A DNA stretch of 6,415 nt from Lachnospiraceae bacterium (GTDB lineage Bacteria > Bacillota_A > Clostridia > Lachnospirales > Lachnospiraceae), in the NCBI GenBank assembly GCA_024699595.1, contig JAILPG010000209.1, forward strand, positions 1 to 6,415, read 5' to 3'. Each line of letters starts with the position of its first letter. Within the stretch, counting starts at the first letter, position 1. Under the pieces are notes generated by a model. The model made no database searches. It had not been told where the DNA came from and worked only from the letters and a program-made list of their open reading frames with translations. The position numbers and the translations under genes were made by a program. Of the stretch, positions 5,828-6,415 are shown one piece after another.

Positions 5828-6415
5828 TTATTCCCTTTCAAAGAACTCAGTAGGGCTGACCTCTGCATAGCACTGCGAGCATAATCCCTCGATTATTGCT
5901 CCGTTGTTTATCTGTATCGTCTTTGACTTGATATTTCCCATGATAATGGCTGTTGAATCGAGTACCACAGGGCCCATGATGTCGATATCGCCCTTAACGG
6001 CTCCTGCAAATACACCGCCGCTTGCGGTAACATTGCCTCTTACAACAGTACCTGCACCTATCTTTACGGTTCCTAAAGCCTTAAGATCTCCGGTGATCTT
6101 TGCGCCGTCAGCAAATACCTCTTCAACATCCGAATTGCCCTCGATCGATCCGGTAACCTTAAGCTTTCCTTCAAGATTGATATTTCCCTTTACGGATCCC
6201 ATGATATCCAGATTTCCGTCTGAGATCACATCACCGGTGATCGACATTCCTTCTATGATCACACCTGTCTCTTTGCTGGTTCTTTCAGCTGTCGTATTAA
6301 TGGGCGCGGGCCTGTAGGAGGACTCTCTGAAAACAGGCTCAACGGCGCTCTTTGTATCATCTGCGGACGCTACGGTGTCCACTGATTCGGAAACTTCAGG
6401 TTCAGGCTCTGATAC
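5828..6415 (-). CDS. Bactofilin (polymer-forming cytoskeletal protein), 5' end outside window
   Basis: The frame is open to the window edge, so the true start lies beyond 6415. A GTG at 6382 would give 184 residues but has no ribosome binding site, and 11 further in-frame codons precede it. Numbering here is from that GTG. The first 40 or so residues are a polar, probably disordered tail; the codons before them are Glu/Pro-rich (SEPEPEVSES). Residues about 40-166 form the bactofilin core: short strands with recurring glycine and hydrophobic spacing, as in ITGDVISDGNLDIMGSVKGN at 48-67 and KITGDLKALGTVKIGAG at 95-111. This is typical of the right-handed beta-helix that assembles into nucleotide-free filaments. 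Family members organise wall synthesis, stalks or cell shape at the inner membrane. No transmembrane segment is visible in this part. The C-terminus has two cysteines as CSQC at 168-171, followed by an acidic tail. The 22-base gap to pyrH implies a shared transcript. Family assignment is firm; the cellular role is unknown. Confidence 0.9.
   Translation of the reverse strand, partial: VSEPEPEVSESVDTVASADDTKSAVEPVFRESSYRPAPINTTAERTSKETGVIIEGMSITGDVISDGNLDIMGSVKGNINLEGKLKVTGSIEGNSDVEEVFADGAKITGDLKALGTVKIGAGTVVRGNVTASGGVFAGAVKGDIDIMGPVVLDSTAIIMGNIKSKTIQINNGAIIEGLCSQCYAEVSPTEFFERE

Noticed and set aside
5828..6382. GTG at 6382 as the bactofilin start
   Set aside because: There is no ribosome binding site before it, and the frame stays open through 11 more codons to the window edge, so the real start is most likely outside the window.

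Overview
All recognisable genes lie on the minus strand and read from high to low coordinates. The order is bactofilin (5' end beyond the window), pyrH, frr, uppS, cdsA, dxr, rseP, and a DUF4163/RsiV-like lipoprotein (3' end beyond the window). This is the conserved bacterial pyrH-frr-uppS-cdsA-dxr-rseP cluster. The single-PDZ RseP of about 350 residues, the AGGAGG-type ribosome binding sites, the MEP isoprenoid pathway and the frequent ATA and AGG codons fit a Firmicute of the Clostridia. A Lachnospiraceae-type gut or rumen anaerobe is the best guess. That placement is inferred from protein character; there is no rRNA or other decisive marker.

Layout: 6415-5828 is a bactofilin whose true start is not seen. 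It is followed by UMP kinase (5805-5107) and ribosome recycling factor (5093-4542). A 60-base gap after frr carries the only strong RNA structure in the window, a 14-bp stem with a 4-nt loop at 4528-4497. Then come undecaprenyl diphosphate synthase (4481-3783), CDP-diglyceride synthase (3761-2928), DXP reductoisomerase (2926-1778), the intramembrane protease RseP/RasP (1748-705) and a secreted lipoprotein (684-1). All other gaps are 1 to 29 bases, and no intergenic promoter is convincing, so this looks like one long operon with a possible attenuation or processing point between frr and uppS.

How the genes fit together: PyrH makes UDP for nucleotide and UDP-sugar pools, and Frr recycles ribosomes. 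Dxr supplies isoprenoid precursors, from which UppS builds the lipid carrier for peptidoglycan. CdsA activates phosphatidic acid for phospholipid synthesis. RseP cleaves membrane proteins, including anti-sigma factors and signal-peptide remnants. The two flanking genes also concern the envelope: bactofilin is a polymer-forming scaffold often tied to wall synthesis, and the lipoprotein carries the extracellular domain type known from RsiV and PdaC. The less ordinary points are these two flanking genes, the frr-uppS hairpin, and the cdsA-dxr junction, which lacks a Shine-Dalgarno sequence. I see no mobile element, CRISPR array, tRNA or rRNA, and no evidence of a wholly new system.
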